The notes: generated by a model not told the origin, from the sequence alone. Counted from the stretch's first letter, positions 35,464-44,292 are shown. The stretch is 64,000 nucleotides of DNA from Paraburkholderia oxyphila NBRC 105797 (GCF_000685075.1 NZ_BAYD01000039.1:24713-88712), one strand, 5' to 3'. Numbers and translations are program-made.

Positions 35464-35552
35464 GGTGTGTCGTCCTGGGTCTTGGAGGTTGCTGATGCGC
35501 GTTCGCAGTCGCGCGGGTAGGGCAGGTAGTCGATCGGAGCCGGCGCGTTCAT
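35460..35552 (-). CDS. 30-codon reading frame bridging ligase and monooxygenase
   Basis: The ATG at 35552 overlaps the ligase stop (ATGA) and its stop overlaps the monooxygenase start (ATGA). AGGAGG lies 6 nt before the ATG. The product begins MNAPAPIDYLPYPRDCERA and ends TSKTQDDTP. This double coupling is typical of a translated gene, but the peptide is too short for a family call. It may be a translational bridge, a small protein, or the start of a gene whose body was deleted. Confidence 0.45.
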   Translation of the reverse strand: MNAPAPIDYLPYPRDCERASATSKTQDDTP

Positions 35553-37216
35553 CGCTTGCCCTCCTGTTCCAGGATGCCGGCGATGTGCCGCTTCATCGCC
35601 GGCTTGTCCACCTTGCCCACACGCGTGAGCGGAAACTCATCGACCACCATGACGCGCTCGGGGCACTTGTATTTGGCGAGGCCGCGCTCCACGAGAAATT
35701 GTCCGAGCGCCTGCACGTCCGGCGCCGGCATGCCGGGGCGCGCGATGATGTAGATGCAGCCCTTCTCGCCGTAGAACGGATCGGGCATGGCCACGAGCTT
35801 GGCGTCGGCCACGGCGGGATGCTGGCTGACATGGCCTTCCACCTCCTCGCAGCCGATCTTCTCGCCGCCGCGGTTGACGTTGTCGCGCAGACGTCCCTCG
35901 AACGTGTAATAGAGCGCGTCGCCAATCCGGCGTGCGGTGACCAGGTCGCCGGTCCGGTAGAAGCCATCGGTGGTGAAGGATTGGGCGTTGGCTTCGGGGC
36001 TCGCGACATAGCCCGTGAGGCTCGAGGGGCCGCGAAAGCACAGCTCGCCAATCTGGCCTTCCGGCACCGCGCGTTCGGATCCGGGCTCGAGCAGCCGGAT
36101 CTCGTCATCGTCGCAGCCGGAGCGGCCCTGGGTCTCATGGCGCGCCTCGGCGGGGGCGTCGGCCGGCGAGCCGAGCAGCAGACCTTCGGTGATGCCGTAC
36201 AGGTTCGAACAAGGCACGCCCAGATGGGCCTCCAGGGTATCGGAGCGGCTCAGCGTCGAGAACAGCTTCAGCGACGACAGATCGTGGCGCGCGATGTCCG
36301 GATAGGCCATCAGCTGGGGCGCGATGGGCCCGATCGACAGCGCGTGCGTGACCCGGTGCTTCCCGATCAGGTCCAGCATGCGCGGAATGTCCACCTTGGG
36401 CATCAGCACCACGGTGACGCCCGACAGGGCGGCGGGAATCAGTGTGTATAGCTGGCCGGCGTTGTGCATCAGCGGCAGCGACCAGATCAGCCGGCTGTCG
36501 GCGTCGATGCGGTAGCGCCGCATCCAGCCGGCGGAGTGGCCCAGGTACTCGGCATGAAAGCGTGGAATGATCTTGGGTACGCCGGTGGTGCCGCCGGAGA
36601 GCTGGAAACTGAGCACATCCGCAAGGCCAATGGGCGCGCGGGCAAGGTGCTCACGGGCCCGTTCGAGCGGCATGCCGTCGATCAGCGCTTGCAGACTGGC
36701 GGCGCCGGCGCGTTCTCCGCGCACGATGACGAGGTGCTCGAGCGAGGCATGGCGCGCCATCATCGACTCGGCAAAGGCCGGCAGGTCGAAGCTCGTTCCA
36801 AAGTCCGCCTGCACGAAGTAGCCGCGCGCGCCGGATTGCTCAGTGAGCTGGCCGATCTCGATCTCGCGGTGTTGAGGCAGCGAGCAGACCGGCACGATGC
36901 CGGCCTTGAAGCAGGCCAGCAGCGCGATGGCGGTCTCGATCGTGGTGCCGAGCTGAAAGATGGCCCGGTCGCCCGGCACGAGCCCGGATGTCAAAAGGGC
37001 GGCGCCGAGTCGTTCGGTCGCCTCGTCGAGCTCGGCGAAACTGATGCTGCGCTCGTCGCCGATAAAGGCCGCGCGCTGCGGATGGCGCCGGGCACTCACG
37101 CGCAACGCGTCGCCGACGGTCGTGGCGATCCAGGAACCGCTGGCGAGCGCGGCTTCGGCGCGCGCCGGAGTGGGGTACACGACGCCGGCAATCGGGTGTT
37201 CGACATGGGTCTGCAT
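35549..37216 (-). CDS. Aryl acid AMP/CoA ligase
   Basis: 555 residues of the ANL adenylating family, closest in style to 2,3-dihydroxybenzoate-AMP ligase (DhbE/EntE) and salicylyl-CoA synthetase. Motifs are the phosphate loop LSGGTTGVPK, the adenine motif LYGITEG, FYRTGD, and the C-terminal catalytic Lys in RVGKVDKPAMKRH. The ATG at 37216 follows a strong AGGAGGAG. It should activate an ortho-hydroxy or ortho-amino aromatic acid as the first committed step. Confidence 0.88.
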   Translation of the reverse strand: MQTHVEHPIAGVVYPTPARAEAALASGSWIATTVGDALRVSARRHPQRAAFIGDERSISFAELDEATERLGAALLTSGLVPGDRAIFQLGTTIETAIALLACFKAGIVPVCSLPQHREIEIGQLTEQSGARGYFVQADFGTSFDLPAFAESMMARHASLEHLVIVRGERAGAASLQALIDGMPLERAREHLARAPIGLADVLSFQLSGGTTGVPKIIPRFHAEYLGHSAGWMRRYRIDADSRLIWSLPLMHNAGQLYTLIPAALSGVTVVLMPKVDIPRMLDLIGKHRVTHALSIGPIAPQLMAYPDIARHDLSSLKLFSTLSRSDTLEAHLGVPCSNLYGITEGLLLGSPADAPAEARHETQGRSGCDDDEIRLLEPGSERAVPEGQIGELCFRGPSSLTGYVASPEANAQSFTTDGFYRTGDLVTARRIGDALYYTFEGRLRDNVNRGGEKIGCEEVEGHVSQHPAVADAKLVAMPDPFYGEKGCIYIIARPGMPAPDVQALGQFLVERGLAKYKCPERVMVVDEFPLTRVGKVDKPAMKRHIAGILEQEGKR

Positions 37217-37238
37217 GGTGGTCTCCTCCTGCGCCTGC

Positions 37239-38120
37239 TCAGGATTGTGCCGGCGCAATGCGCAGGACGTCGCGGTCGAAACGCTCGATGAGCCCATGCA
37301 CGCCGCCGGTCAGCATGCCGTACCACAAGGCCGGCTTGAAACCGAGTGCCTTGCGTTCGAATTCGACGGGGCCGTCCGCCTCGATTACATCGTATTCCTT
37401 ACCTTCATGCACGCGGCAATCCGGATGCCGCTGCGCGGCATGCACGAGGGGTGCGAACTCCTCCACTCGGGGAACGGCAATGCTCACCGGCGCACCGGAG
37501 GCCACCCCGTGTTCCCTCAGCAACGCCGCCTTGCGGTTCCAGATCGCATCCACGCTGTCGAGCGCATGGCCACCCGCGCGTGCGGCGTCCTCCAGTCCCA
37601 TTGCTGCCTGCAGCGTCAGCCAGGCATCGGCCGCATCCAGCGCCGTCAGCGGCCGCAGTTTGTGCGTGAACTCCACGAAGTAGCCGTTGGGGTCGCGTAC
37701 ATAAATGGATTCGATCACTTCATGCCGGGTCTCCACCGACACGTCCAGGCCCTGCGCTTCCAGATGCTGCTTCCACGCGCGGAGCTCGTCGGGGCCGTCG
37801 ACGAGCCAGGCGGTATGGGTGGCGTCGGCTACGTGGTCGTCCGGCAGCGGCCGGACGGCGGCACGCTCGCGCATTCCCGCAGGCTCTTCACTGCCGAGGT
37901 AGTAGAAAAAAGCAATCGTGCTGCCGTTGCCGCTATCGAAGAAGAAATGCAGGAAGTCCGGGTGCGTTTGCGGCCCCCAGCCGCGCGCGGAGATCACGTG
38001 GATCAGCGGCAGGCCGAGCTTGTCGCCGTAGAACTCGACGGTCTCGCGCAACCGCCAGGTGGGGCGCGCCGTATGGTCGACGCCTCGCAGCGTCAGGGCA
38101 GGGAGAGTGCGTTCGGACAT
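37239..38120 (-). CDS. VOC-superfamily protein, putative ring-cleavage dioxygenase
   Basis: 293 residues. A vicinal-oxygen-chelate module occupies about residues 8-145, with the expected metal-ligand pattern His (LRGVDHTAR), His (DATHTAWLV) and Glu (NGYFVEFTHKL). A less recognisable second half of about 140 residues follows. VOC enzymes include extradiol dioxygenases and the Fe(II) hydroquinone dioxygenases PcpA and LinE. Beside a CoA ligase, a hydroxylase and a maleate isomerase, ring cleavage is the likely role; that is inference. GGAGGA precedes the ATG. Confidence 0.75.
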   Translation of the reverse strand: MSERTLPALTLRGVDHTARPTWRLRETVEFYGDKLGLPLIHVISARGWGPQTHPDFLHFFFDSGNGSTIAFFYYLGSEEPAGMRERAAVRPLPDDHVADATHTAWLVDGPDELRAWKQHLEAQGLDVSVETRHEVIESIYVRDPNGYFVEFTHKLRPLTALDAADAWLTLQAAMGLEDAARAGGHALDSVDAIWNRKAALLREHGVASGAPVSIAVPRVEEFAPLVHAAQRHPDCRVHEGKEYDVIEADGPVEFERKALGFKPALWYGMLTGGVHGLIERFDRDVLRIAPAQS

Positions 38121-38154
38121 CGGTTGTCCTCCAAAAGGAATCGGGATGGCGATG

Positions 38155-38177
38155 GCTGGGCGCTCGATGCGCCCAGC
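38155..38177 (-). other. Intercistronic hairpin
   Basis: GCTGGGCGC pairs perfectly with GCGCCCAGC around TCGAT, within the 76-bp gap between the hydrolase and the VOC gene. No T tract follows on either strand, so an mRNA-stabilising or attenuating role is more likely than full termination. Confidence 0.45.
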
Positions 38178-38196
38178 GCAATGAATCGGCGCTGGA

Positions 38197-39507
38197 TCAG
38201 AGCGGAAACTGCTCGTGCAGCCATTGCGCGAGCAGGCGGCCAGCCTCGAGCCGGCCCGGCGCTTCATCGGGTGTCAGCGCGCGGCCGTGGTGGTCGCCGC
38301 GCACGCGCAAGTGACGCTTGCCGGGCGTTGCGATGGCCTCGACGATGCGTTGCACGTCGCCCGGGAAGCACGCCTGGTCGCCCGTGTATTCGACGACCAG
38401 CACCGGTTGCGTGATGGACGCTGCCGTTGCCGACAGCGAGGCGTTGGACGACAGCGCCGACCAGGTGGACAGCCAGCTTTCCGGCGTGCACTGGCGCGCA
38501 AAGCCGACCGCGCCGTAGTTGGAGGCATAGGGGTCGGCGCCCCAGAGCGAGCCGAACTTGCGCTCCGACGCATCGAGCGTGAGGTCGAAGCAGCGCAGGT
38601 CCGCATCGGTGCGCCAGACGTTGAAGATCGGCGTGTGGCCGGCCAGCCGGCGGTCCTCGGGTGTGGCCTTCAACCCCTTCGCGCCAGCCTCTTTCACGCG
38701 CTGGCGGGCCGCCTGGCGGCGCGCGATCAGCGCCCTGGCATGCTCGTCGATGCGGGCTACGCGCGCGCGCTGTGCAGCACGGTAGCGCTCGATGAACTCG
38801 GTGCTGTAGCGCGTGCCTTCCTTGCCCGCGTAGCCGTTGGCAGGCGAGAGCGGATCGAGCGACGGATCGACGGACAGCGGATCGTTTTCGTCCGTCACGC
38901 TCGGATCGATGCAGTTCAACAGCAGCGCGCCCTGACCCGGATGCGGCCCGACCAGCACGAAGCCGTCGGCGACGGGCATGTCGAGCTCGGCCAGCTGCGT
39001 GGGCCGTCCACCCGGGGTGCGGGCGATGCGCTGCGCGCCCGGCAGCGCGGACTGCTGCGCATACATCGCATACAACCCTGCGCCGCCGGAATTGCCCAGC
39101 AGCACGATGCGCGTGAAGCCCGCGGCCCGGAGGTATTGGAGGCCGGCGGCGACGTCGTACAGCGCGAATTCATGTTCCAGCCGCAGATCGTTGCCGACCG
39201 AGCGCGGGGATTGCGACCAGGCCGCATAGCCCGCGCCGACGATATCGGGGATCAGGTAGTGGCAGGCCATGAACTCGCGGGGGTGCATGACGCACACCAC
39301 CGTGTCCGTGGGGGTCGCCGGGCGGTATAGCGAGCCGCCGGTGGCCGCCTGGTCGGCGGTGCGCAGCACCACGTTGGTCGTGAGCGTGCCGGACGGGACA
39401 TCGCGCGGATTCCAGTCGGTATTGAGGAATCCAGCAGTTGCCTGGGCGGCGCGGAGGGTGGAAGCGCTTGAGTTCATGAGGGCATTGGCGAGAGGCAGCG
39501 TGAACAT
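38197..39507 (-). CDS. Alpha/beta hydrolase of unknown substrate
   Basis: 436 residues, long for a single alpha/beta hydrolase domain. The nucleophile elbow is RIVLLGNSGGAGLYAMY (GxSxG form). The C-terminal part has LVVEYTGDQACFPGDV and the likely catalytic His in RVRGDHHGRAL. A hydrophilic insert with many Arg/Ala (around 235-285) may form a lid. It is the first gene of the operon that continues through the VOC protein, ligase, monooxygenase and isomerase. It may release the aromatic acid from an ester or amide, or cut the ring-opened product. Confidence 0.7.
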   Translation of the reverse strand: MFTLPLANALMNSSASTLRAAQATAGFLNTDWNPRDVPSGTLTTNVVLRTADQAATGGSLYRPATPTDTVVCVMHPREFMACHYLIPDIVGAGYAAWSQSPRSVGNDLRLEHEFALYDVAAGLQYLRAAGFTRIVLLGNSGGAGLYAMYAQQSALPGAQRIARTPGGRPTQLAELDMPVADGFVLVGPHPGQGALLLNCIDPSVTDENDPLSVDPSLDPLSPANGYAGKEGTRYSTEFIERYRAAQRARVARIDEHARALIARRQAARQRVKEAGAKGLKATPEDRRLAGHTPIFNVWRTDADLRCFDLTLDASERKFGSLWGADPYASNYGAVGFARQCTPESWLSTWSALSSNASLSATAASITQPVLVVEYTGDQACFPGDVQRIVEAIATPGKRHLRVRGDHHGRALTPDEAPGRLEAGRLLAQWLHEQFPL

Positions 39508-39524
39508 GGAGTCATATTAGGCGC

Positions 39525-39550
39525 ATTTGACATACACGTCAAATATTTGA
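39525..39550. promoter_or_regulatory. Candidate TetR operator, site A
   Basis: ATTTGAC-N6-GTCAAAT (39525-39544) overlaps a perfect 12-bp palindrome TCAAATATTTGA (39539-39550) and is followed by ACGTTAAC. The GTCAAATATTT and ACGTTAAC blocks recur at 41868-41907. It lies 18 bp before the hydrolase start that heads the operon. Confidence 0.6.
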
Positions 39551-39617
39551 GCTAAACGTTAACTCATGGGTCGTAGGGGCCCTGTACTGGCCCGACATTG
39601 CGTCGCAGCAGGACGAT

Positions 39618-40505
39618 CTACGCCGGGCTCGCGGTGCTGACGCTGCAGCCCAGCGCAAATGCGAGTTGCTGAAGGTGAAAAGCTTCGCCGAGCCGGTGAA
39701 AGTCGATGTTGTGGCCTGCGCCCTTGAAGACCTGCGCATCGACCCATGGTGAACTGACGAAGCGGGAGGCGAAATCCTGGACTTCGGTTTCGTTCACGAC
39801 CCAAAGATTGTCGAATTCCGGCTGCCTGTAGTGCACCGGAACGTCGACGCGGGGGGCCGCTTCCTGAAGGAGGCGCGGCCACTCGAAGGCGATATCGAGC
39901 AGCTCCTGTCGTGGCATCGCATGGTCCGCGCGGTGCGCGGCGTGCGCTCGCTCGGGAATAAAGGTGCCTGCGGGGCCGTACATCAGCTGGTCTTTGGCTG
40001 GCGGCGGGATCTCGATCAATTCGTCCGGCGGCAGCGTTCGCCATTGCTCCAGGACAGGGTCGGGCTCGCGCACACCGACGCCGGAGATCGAGAGGCCAAG
40101 CAATGGCCACGTCTTGTCGAGCGCGGCCATCTGAATGGCGATCGCGCCACCGATCGAGTGCCCGACCAGAAAGATGCCCCGGGCATTCTCGCGTTGGGTC
40201 TCCCACAACTCGGATAGTGCATCGTTCAGAAGCTCGGCGTTGGACACGATCGAGCAATCGTGGCCGTCTTTTTTCACGCTGTCCGCATAGCCGGGCCGGT
40301 TGACCGTGAAGACCGGAATGCCCAGCGCAACGGCGCGCTCGAAGAGCGAGCAGCCTTCGATATGAAAAAAGTCTGCTGTATACGTTCCGCCGTGAATTGC
40401 CACGACAATCGGGTAATCCTGGGCGACGCGCCCCGCCGGGGCGGGATGGAAGTTGCCCGTAACGAAATTCGCGCCGTCTTTACAGCGCAAAGTCAGCTTG
40501 ATCAT
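39618..40505 (-). CDS. Alpha/beta hydrolase
   Basis: 295 residues. The nucleophile elbow is GIFLVGHSIGGAIAIQ, the oxyanion region VVAIHGGTYTADFF, and the catalytic His lies in FKGAGHNIDFHRL. AAGGAG is 5 nt before ATG 40505. It follows the porin gene by 49 bp and is likely co-transcribed with it. The small polar pocket motifs do not settle the substrate; carboxylic ester, amide or C-C bond hydrolysis are all possible. Confidence 0.8.
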   Translation of the reverse strand: MIKLTLRCKDGANFVTGNFHPAPAGRVAQDYPIVVAIHGGTYTADFFHIEGCSLFERAVALGIPVFTVNRPGYADSVKKDGHDCSIVSNAELLNDALSELWETQRENARGIFLVGHSIGGAIAIQMAALDKTWPLLGLSISGVGVREPDPVLEQWRTLPPDELIEIPPPAKDQLMYGPAGTFIPERAHAAHRADHAMPRQELLDIAFEWPRLLQEAAPRVDVPVHYRQPEFDNLWVVNETEVQDFASRFVSSPWVDAQVFKGAGHNIDFHRLGEAFHLQQLAFALGCSVSTASPA

Positions 40506-40554
40506 TTGTACTCCTTGATGATGTGGATGATTGGCCTTGCTCGTGCGCGGTGCG

Positions 40555-41637
40555 TCAGAAGGTGTGCCGGATGCCTGCGCTGGCACCGATCGTTGTGCCT
40601 TGCACGCCATAGAGCGCGTTGTTGAGCGACAAGCCGGTATCCATCGCGCCGTGGTTGTCGACCACGCCAACTTGCGCATAGAAGGAGGTGCGCCGCGAAA
40701 CGGAGTAGGTGGCGCCTAGCGCGCCCATGATCGAGTGATTCGCGGTGTGATTGCGGTCGCTCGTGAAATAGACGCCGCCGTTCAGGTCGAGCTGGGGCGT
40801 CACGTAGCAGTCGAGCCCGCCGCTGTAGACATTGGAGTTGAACGACTGGGCGACCTTGTAGTTCACGAATTGCAGCTTCGCTGTGACGATGCCGAACTTG
40901 TAGGTCGCACCGAGCGTGCGCCCCCAGTACGCGAGCGTCGACGGAACCGGCGTATCTACCGTGCCGCCGCTGTTGCCCGAATAGATCGCTGCATTGACCA
41001 GAAGGCTGCCGTTCTCGTACTGCAGACTCGCCGAGTATTGCCGGCCTGCCTGGAAATTGCCCGCGCTGCCGCCCAGCGCGAGCATCACGCTGCCCCGGAA
41101 GCCATAGATGTCGGGGCTCGCCCAGGAAATACCGTTCGCATTGAACGCGCCGGTGCCCAGCACGTTGTCGACGTAGAGCTCGAGGCCACTGCCGAATTGC
41201 GAGAAGCCGCGCGGATCGGTGTCGTAGATGGCGAGGAAGAACGGCGAAAACTGCAAGCCGGCCGTGACGGTGCCGTACGGACTATCCAGCGCCACATAAG
41301 CCTGACGGCCGAACATATTGCCGTTGGAATTGTTGAATCCACCGTTCATGATGCTGATGCCGCTTTCCAGCTTGAAGCGTGCTTTCAGGCCAGCACCGAG
41401 GTCCTCGGTTCCCGTCAGGCCGAACTGCGTCGGCGACATGCCGCCGTCGGTCGCCGAAAACTGATGGCCGGCGTTCTGGCCCGTCGCAGCGTCCAACGTC
41501 TTGCTCGTGTATAGCAGTCCGCCATCGAGGATGCCGTAAAGCGTGACGCTGCCCTGTGCATGGGCAGTGCCGCCGATGACCGTCCATCCGATCGCGCAGA
41601 CGATTCGTTTCAGCGCGAGTCGACTCTTTTTCCGCAT
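40555..41637 (-). CDS. Gram-negative porin (OmpC family)
   Basis: 360 residues. The signal peptide is cut near TAHAQGSVTLYGILDGG. It has the classic Burkholderiales start, FGLTGTEDLGAGLKARFKLESG with FGRQAYVALDSPYGTVTAG, and the terminal strand GIRHTF ending in Phe. GGAGA precedes the ATG. It probably supplies outer-membrane entry for the substrate of the adjacent pathway. Confidence 0.92.
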   Translation of the reverse strand: MRKKSRLALKRIVCAIGWTVIGGTAHAQGSVTLYGILDGGLLYTSKTLDAATGQNAGHQFSATDGGMSPTQFGLTGTEDLGAGLKARFKLESGISIMNGGFNNSNGNMFGRQAYVALDSPYGTVTAGLQFSPFFLAIYDTDPRGFSQFGSGLELYVDNVLGTGAFNANGISWASPDIYGFRGSVMLALGGSAGNFQAGRQYSASLQYENGSLLVNAAIYSGNSGGTVDTPVPSTLAYWGRTLGATYKFGIVTAKLQFVNYKVAQSFNSNVYSGGLDCYVTPQLDLNGGVYFTSDRNHTANHSIMGALGATYSVSRRTSFYAQVGVVDNHGAMDTGLSLNNALYGVQGTTIGASAGIRHTF

Positions 41638-41867
41638 GACTGTCTCCGTCTTATTGCTATGTAATTAGTAATGCTAATGATTTGTGAGGGGAGGAATCGC
41701 GCTGTCCGCCGGTGCTCGCACTGGTGGCGGACGATACGTCGGGCGGTTTCCCGTTTGTGTCATGGAAGCCGGCGATCGTGCAGAAGATGTGGAAATGGAA
41801 CATTCCCGGAGCGATCGCCGCAGCGTGGAGGCGGGTGCCTGTCCAGCTGAGTCACGATGCTAAGAGT

Positions 41868-41907
41868 GTTAGACGTATGTGTCAAATATTTCGACATGGA
41901 CGTTAAC
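41868..41907. promoter_or_regulatory. Candidate TetR operator, site B
   Basis: GTTAGAC-N6-GTCAAAT followed by ATTTCGACATGGACGTTAAC. It is a close copy of site A, with the same order and spacing of GTCAAATATTT and ACGTTAAC. It lies in the 539-bp divergent gap between the porin and the TetR gene. Confidence 0.55.
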
Positions 41908-42022
41908 CCGGTGATGCGGCTCGCCATGTGTCAGGGCCGGCCGCGCGGCACTTTTGGGACGATTCAAGAGGATGAGCCCCGGCAGCGGCTATACATTGGC
42001 GCCGCGGCGGCATCAATCATCT

Positions 42023-42038
42023 ACGTTAAAAATTTGAC
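42023..42038. promoter_or_regulatory. Candidate TetR operator, site C
   Basis: ACGTTAAAAATTTGAC, which read in reverse is GTCAAATTTTTAACGT. It carries the same two half-elements as sites A and B but without the spacer between them. It is about 140 bp upstream of the TetR gene. Apart from sites B and C the 539-bp gap shows no gene. Confidence 0.4.
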
Positions 42039-42176
42039 AATCAGGTAAAATCGCCTCGTTCGGGGCGCATGACATCGGGCCTCATGCGCGCTGGCGTGCC
42101 GGTGTTGGCAACAATAGGCCAGTAGCCATCGGGTGAGGCGAGGTGCGGACCGCCGCACGTCTACAGGAGTGTTTTC

Positions 42177-42869
42177 GTGGCAAAGGTACACGCAGAGGCG
42201 CAAAAGGAGCAGATCCTGAACGCGGCGGCGCGGCTCTTCATCGAGAAGGGATTCGGCGGCGCGTCCATGCAGGAGATCGCGGAAGCGTTGGGTATGACAC
42301 GCACGGCGGTTTACTACTATTTCAAGAACAAGGATGAGATCCTCACGGCGCTGGTGGAAGAGGTGACATTGAGGGCCCGGCGCCTTTCGAGCCGGGCCAC
42401 GTCGGAGGCGAATACCGACCCGAAGGAATGGTTGCGCACGCTGGTCCATCAGCACACGATGCTGATACTGAGCCATCACAACGAGTTCAGGGTCGTCGAC
42501 CGGACCGAGCAGCAGCTACCGGAGCGCGCCTATCGCGCGAACGAAGAAGCCAAGCGGGCGGTCCTCAGCAATTTCACCGCCGCCATCGAAGCGGGCGTGA
42601 AACTCGGCGTGTTCCGCGTGGTCGATGCAAAGGTGACGGCGTTCACGATGATCGGGATGTGCAGTTGGCCCGCCTTCTGGTACAAGCCCGACGGCCCGAA
42701 GAGCGCGGAGGAGATTGCGGATACGATCGCGGAACTCGCGGTGCAATCCGTGATCCGGCCGGCCAGGCGTCAACTGAAGAGCGCGGGCGACGTGTCTGAA
42801 GCGCTCGCCCTGTTGCGCGAAGATCTGGATCATCTTTCCCTGATGATCGAAAAGCAACCCAAGGGATGA
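42177..42869 (+). CDS. TetR-family transcriptional regulator
   Basis: 230 residues. The N-terminal helix-turn-helix reads EQILNAAARLFIEKGFGGASMQEIAEALGMTRTAVYYYFKNKDEILTALV, with an HTH typical of FadR/AcrR-like TetR proteins. GTG 42177 follows AGGAG. Repeated GTCAAAT / ACGTTAA elements before this gene, before the porin and before the hydrolase-headed operon suggest that it controls the whole locus from 33.5 to 42.9 kb. Confidence 0.9.
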   Translation: MAKVHAEAQKEQILNAAARLFIEKGFGGASMQEIAEALGMTRTAVYYYFKNKDEILTALVEEVTLRARRLSSRATSEANTDPKEWLRTLVHQHTMLILSHHNEFRVVDRTEQQLPERAYRANEEAKRAVLSNFTAAIEAGVKLGVFRVVDAKVTAFTMIGMCSWPAFWYKPDGPKSAEEIADTIAELAVQSVIRPARRQLKSAGDVSEALALLREDLDHLSLMIEKQPKG

Positions 42870-43521
42870 AAATTTGGGCAGCCCGTGTCGCGGGTGAGCG
42901 GTGCCATGGCCCCATGCTCTTACAGCTTGCCGGCCCCGCATAGGGGCCGTCGGGCGATCGCTAACGGTCGATCGTCCGGGCATCGTCAGTAATAGGGATT
43001 GACGCGAAGTACCCGCTAGAACCACGGGATACGCGTTCTGCGCCGTTGTCCCCGCCGCCCCGCCGATAAAGCCCCCAAAAAGAAAACGCCCACGTTTCTT
43101 ACGCAGGCGTTTCCGTGGCCCCGCTACCGCGCCCCATTGAACGTAGCTTCTCGTTCGTTACTGCTCCAGGGCCGGCTTCCGCGCGGCTGATCTCTAGTAT
43201 AGGTCGCCCTGCGAAAGATCCAAGCCCGATCAAGCCATTCCCTCCGACACGGCGCGGCCCGCGGGCCGTGGGCCGCCTCCAGACCAGCATGGCCAGTGCC
43301 ATCGAATTTCCCACTGCCATGCAGGTGAATATTTAATTTCCAGCCGTTCGCCCAAACAAGTACCTTCTCGACGGGACGAACGATACGGCCGCCTGCCCAC
43401 GGACCAGAGCGCATTGAATGAACCGTTTCGGGGGATCGATGCTCACGACATCGCACCCTTCGCATACTTTGTTCTGATGCGGCACTCAACTCAAAAAATT
43501 GAATATTAGTACGGAGATCTG
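42870..43521. other. Intergenic region without a convincing gene
   Basis: 652 bp between the TetR gene and the ABC binding-protein gene. It holds a terminator-like hairpin read on the minus strand (43084-43112: AAACGCC...GGCGTTT followed by TCTTTTT) but no believable minus-strand gene feeding it. The small open frames on the minus strand here (43099-43489) have no protein character that I recognise; they could be decayed remnants. Confidence 0.5.
43084..43112 (-). terminator. Terminator-like hairpin, minus strand
   Basis: On the minus strand AAACGCC pairs with GGCGTTT, with inner CGT/ACG pairing around AAGAA, and runs into TCTTTTT. No clear gene lies upstream of it. Confidence 0.5.
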
Positions 43522-44292
43522 ATGAAAAAGCTCACGATTGCAATCGTGCTGGCCCTTGCGGCCAGTGCCGGCTATGCGAAAACGCCGTCGGTGATCCGAT
43601 TCGGCGTCGACCCCAGTTATGCCCCGTTCGAGTCGAGATCGACCGACGGCCAGCTCGTGGGCTTTGACATCGACCTCGGCAACGCGATCTGCGAGCGGCT
43701 GAAGGCGCGCTGCGTGTGGGTCGAAAATGCGTTCGACGGGATGATCCCCGCGCTCGAGGCACGGAAGTTCGACGGCATCCTCTCGTCGATGAGCGTCACG
43801 GACAAGCGTCTCGCGCAAATCGCGTTTTCCGACCCCATCGACAACGTGCCGCCGCGACTCGTCGCGAAGCGCGGCTCGAACATCCTGCCGACCGTCGAGT
43901 CGCTGAGGGGCAAGAGCGTCGGCGTCGAGCAGGGATCCACTCAGGAGACCTACGTTCGGACCTACTGGGAACCGAAAGGCGTGATCATCCGCACCTATCA
44001 GACTCAGGACCTCGTGTATGCGGATCTCGTGTCCGGCCGTCTCGATGCCGCGCTTCAATCGTCGGTGCAGGCCGATCTCGGCTTTCTGAAAACGGCGAAC
44101 GGCCGCGACTTCGCGTTCGCCGGCCCGGCGCTGCACGACCCGAAGACGCTGGGTACGGGCGCCGCGATTGGCTTGCGCAAGGAGGACAACGAACTGCGCC
44201 AGCAGATCAACGCAGCGCTGGCCGCGATCCTTCACGACGGCACTTATCAACGCATCGCCAAAAAATATTTCTCGTTCGATATCTATAACTGA
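43522..44292 (+). CDS. Periplasmic basic-amino-acid-type ABC substrate-binding protein
   Basis: 256 residues. The signal peptide MKKLTIAIVLALAASAGYAK is followed by the HisJ/ArgT-type fold. It has VIRFGVDPSYAPFESRSTDGQLVGFDIDLGNAICERL, the domain-crossing WVENAFDGMIPALEARKFDGILSSMSVTDKR, and GRLDAALQSS. These proteins bind Lys/Arg/Ornithine or His and deliver them to an ABC permease. No permease or ATPase gene is adjacent, so it is an orphan here or serves a distant transporter. GGAG lies 6-7 nt before the ATG. Confidence 0.9.
   Translation: MKKLTIAIVLALAASAGYAKTPSVIRFGVDPSYAPFESRSTDGQLVGFDIDLGNAICERLKARCVWVENAFDGMIPALEARKFDGILSSMSVTDKRLAQIAFSDPIDNVPPRLVAKRGSNILPTVESLRGKSVGVEQGSTQETYVRTYWEPKGVIIRTYQTQDLVYADLVSGRLDAALQSSVQADLGFLKTANGRDFAFAGPALHDPKTLGTGAAIGLRKEDNELRQQINAALAAILHDGTYQRIAKKYFSFDIYN

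Noticed and set aside
43099..43489. Minus-strand frames upstream of the hairpin at 43084, considered as a phage or integrase remnant.
   Set aside because: No integrase, tRNA or attachment-site features; one frame stops inside the hairpin stem.
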